Shown: positions 4,892 to 6,032 of the stretch, piece after piece
How positions within the stretch are numbered: the stretch's first letter is position 1
How the letters are laid out: every line of letters starts with the position of its first letter
NCBI GenBank assembly: GCA_900553935.1
Contig: USFK01000098.1
Location: forward strand, 1-6,032
DNA length: 6,032 nucleotides
Direction of reading: 5' to 3'
Source of the DNA: an uncultured Collinsella sp.
GTDB lineage: Bacteria; Actinomycetota; Coriobacteriia; Coriobacteriales; Coriobacteriaceae
Position numbers and translations under genes: made by a program
Notes under the pieces: model-generated
Told to the model about the DNA's origin: nothing
Database searches by the model: none
The model's input: only the letters and a program-made list of their open reading frames with translations

Positions 4892-5884
4892 ATGACTACT
4901 CAGGAACAGGTTAAGGACGTTGTCTCCCAGGTTTTGGCTGACAAGGCAGACAAGGGCGGCATCAAGCGCGTCGTGTGGATTGGCGCCGGTGGATCCAACG
5001 GCGGCAACTATCCTGCCCAGTACTTTATGGAGCATGAGGCCACGCAGGTCGTGAGCTCCAGCTACACCAGCAACGAGTTCGTGCACGCCACGCCTGCCTA
5101 CGTCAACGAGAACACCCTGGCCGTCGTCGTGTCCATGCGCGGCACCAAGGAGACCATCGTCGCCGCCCAGGTCGCCAAGAACCACGGCGCCAGCACCATC
5201 GCCATCTATGTTGACGAGTCCGCCCTCACCGAGGTCTGCGACTACAAGATTCAGTACGACAGCCTGGCCGTCGACGAGTCCTGCATGGGCCGCACCAACT
5301 CCGCCGTCGTGACCATGATCGCCATGGAGCTCACGCAGCAGACCGAGGGCTATGCCGAGTACGAGACCGCTATGGCCGCCTTCGACCTGGTCGATCCCAT
5401 CTATCGCAAGGCCGTCGAGTACACCCGTCCGCTCGCAGCCAAGTGGGCCGAGCAGAACGCCGACAAGCCCTGCATCAACGTTATGGCTCAGGGCCCGCTC
5501 TTTGGTGCCGCCTACGTCTTTAGCATCTGCAACGTGCAGGAGATGCTGCAGATCGACTCCTGCACCATCAACACCTGCGACTTCTTCCACGGCCCCTTCG
5601 AGATCCTGGACAAGCGCACCTCGCTGTTCCAGCTCATCAGCGTCGGCCGCAGCCGCTGTAACGACGAGCGCGGCATCCGCTTTGTCAACCAGTACGGTGG
5701 TGAGCGCGTCTACCAGCTCGACGCCAAGGAGCTCGGCCTCAACGACATCAAGGACAGCGTGAGCGAGTACTTCAACCACCTGATCTTTGCCCCGATCCTC
5801 AACAACGTCTACATGCGTGCGCTCTCTGCCGTCACCCACAAAGACTACATGACGCGCCGCTACATGTGGAAGCTTGATTATTAG
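4892..5884 (+). CDS. SIS-domain sugar-phosphate deglycase, FrlB-like (fructosamine-6-phosphate deglycase)
   Basis: This 330-residue cytosolic protein has two SIS (sugar isomerase) domains, at about residues 25-150 and 190-315. The first carries the glycine-rich loop G31-A-G-G-S-N-G-G and a serine-rich phosphate-binding segment (SMRGTKETI, 81-89). The second carries FFHGPFEILD (231-240). Length, the HGPFE motif and the C-terminal RRYMWKLDY closely resemble Bacillus FrlB (recalled ending RRYMWKVEY). FrlB splits phosphorylated Amadori products such as fructoselysine-6-phosphate into glucose-6-phosphate and the free amine. H233 and E217, 16 residues apart, match the spacing of the acid/base pair I recall for the related FraB (E214/H230), so the enzyme is probably active. 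The substrate amine is not determinable. The ATG at 4892 has AAAGG (4877-4881) upstream; the ATG at 4884 is out of frame and opens only a 9-codon frame. Codon choice is strongly C-ending. The divergent UTRA regulator is the likely controller. Confidence 0.85.
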   Translation: MTTQEQVKDVVSQVLADKADKGGIKRVVWIGAGGSNGGNYPAQYFMEHEATQVVSSSYTSNEFVHATPAYVNENTLAVVVSMRGTKETIVAAQVAKNHGASTIAIYVDESALTEVCDYKIQYDSLAVDESCMGRTNSAVVTMIAMELTQQTEGYAEYETAMAAFDLVDPIYRKAVEYTRPLAAKWAEQNADKPCINVMAQGPLFGAAYVFSICNVQEMLQIDSCTINTCDFFHGPFEILDKRTSLFQLISVGRSRCNDERGIRFVNQYGGERVYQLDAKELGLNDIKDSVSEYFNHLIFAPILNNVYMRALSAVTHKDYMTRRYMWKLDY

Positions 5885-5911
5885 TTACGGCGTTTTACCA
5901 AACGCCGTAAC
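5884..5911 (+). terminator. Hairpin on the deglycase stop codon, no T-run
   Basis: GTTACGGCGTTT (5884-5895) pairs perfectly with AAACGCCGTAAC (5900-5911), a 12-bp stem with a 4-base TACC loop. The stem starts at the last base of the stop codon. The following bases (CGGCCGACG) contain no T-run, so it is not a classical intrinsic terminator. It may protect the 3' end or mark a processing point. Confidence 0.6.
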
Positions 5912-5927
5912 CGGCCGACGCTGCAAA

Positions 5928-6020
5928 CCCGCCAGAGCGGCAATCTGCCTTTCAACTTCGGCGGCATGACCAGAAGGTCAATGCCGCCTCGTTTCAAGGC
6001 ACCTTGCTCGCTCTGGCGGG
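5928..6020. repeat. Long imperfect hairpin of about 93 bases
   Basis: Nested complementary segments run almost the full length: CCCGCCAGAGCG (5928-5939) with CGCTCTGGCGGG (6009-6020); GCAA (5940-5943) with TTGC (6004-6007); TGCCTT (5946-5951) with AAGGCA (5996-6001); AAC (5954-5956) with GTT (5991-5993); GGCGGCAT (5960-5967) with ATGCCGCC (5981-5988); and GACC (5968-5971) with GGTC (5976-5979) around an AGAA tetraloop. About 37 base pairs form one rod with small bulges. No open reading frame is evident. It may be a structured RNA, a bidirectional terminator-like element or a dispersed palindrome. The window ends 12 bases later. Confidence 0.75.
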
Positions 6021-6032
6021 CTTTCGCTGTCC

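Noticed and set aside
4865..5839. Long minus-strand open frame (324 codons) opposite the deglycase
   Set aside because: It lies wholly opposite a well-recognised SIS-domain gene. Its Val/Gly/Asp/Leu-rich translation looks like the mirror of C-ending codons and matches no family I know.
5928..6020. Integron attC site or tRNA-like RNA
   Set aside because: The terminal arms lack the attC core RYYYAAC/GTTRRRY signature and there is no cloverleaf or CCA end; a single long rod fits better.

Overview
The window looks like GC-rich chromosomal DNA from a Coriobacteriia-type gut actinobacterium, and Collinsella is my best guess. This rests on the strongly G/C-ending codons and on the wording of the Mfd and SIS-domain proteins. 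It is recognition from memory, not a database result.

Layout from left to right. (1) Positions 51-893 encode the last ~280 residues of the transcription-repair coupling factor Mfd. The reading frame breaks at a TGA (48-50), and the first ~50 bases do not encode the expected upstream Mfd residues in any frame. This is either a contig-edge or assembly artefact, or a real disruption. (2) 982-1845 is a multi-pass membrane PAP2-family phosphatase. (3) 1891-2916 is a PLP-dependent threonine-aldolase-type enzyme, closed by a strong intrinsic terminator (2935-2978). (4) 2995-3585 is a GNAT acetyltransferase of the phosphinothricin-acetyltransferase-like group; its ribosome binding site abuts the terminator. 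(5) 3586-3963 is a ~380-base convergent gap without a gene. It holds an 18-bp perfect inverted repeat bounding a 124-bp element, plus smaller hairpins. (6) 3964-4686 on the minus strand is a GntR/HutC-family (UTRA) repressor. (7) 4687-4891 is an AT-rich divergent control region carrying two tandem pairs of an 11-bp repeat. (8) 4892-5884 is a double-SIS-domain sugar-phosphate deglycase resembling FrlB (fructosamine-6-phosphate deglycase). (9) 5884-6032 holds a 12-bp hairpin on the stop codon, then a ~93-base near-continuous long hairpin.

The clearest functional unit is the divergent pair: a UTRA-domain regulator next to an Amadori-sugar-phosphate deglycase, with repeated TGTAT-containing sites near both start codons. 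This suggests that a phosphorylated sugar or fructosamine ligand releases the repressor and induces the deglycase, with autoregulation of the repressor. No transporter or kinase gene is present here; it may lie downstream of the window or elsewhere. The left-hand genes (mfd, PAP2, aldolase, GNAT) look like ordinary co-oriented housekeeping or accessory metabolic genes with no obvious shared pathway.

I see no tRNA, rRNA, CRISPR array, transposase or phage gene. The most unusual content is non-coding: the 11-bp-phased operator repeats, the 124-bp inverted-repeat element, and the long hairpin at the right end.
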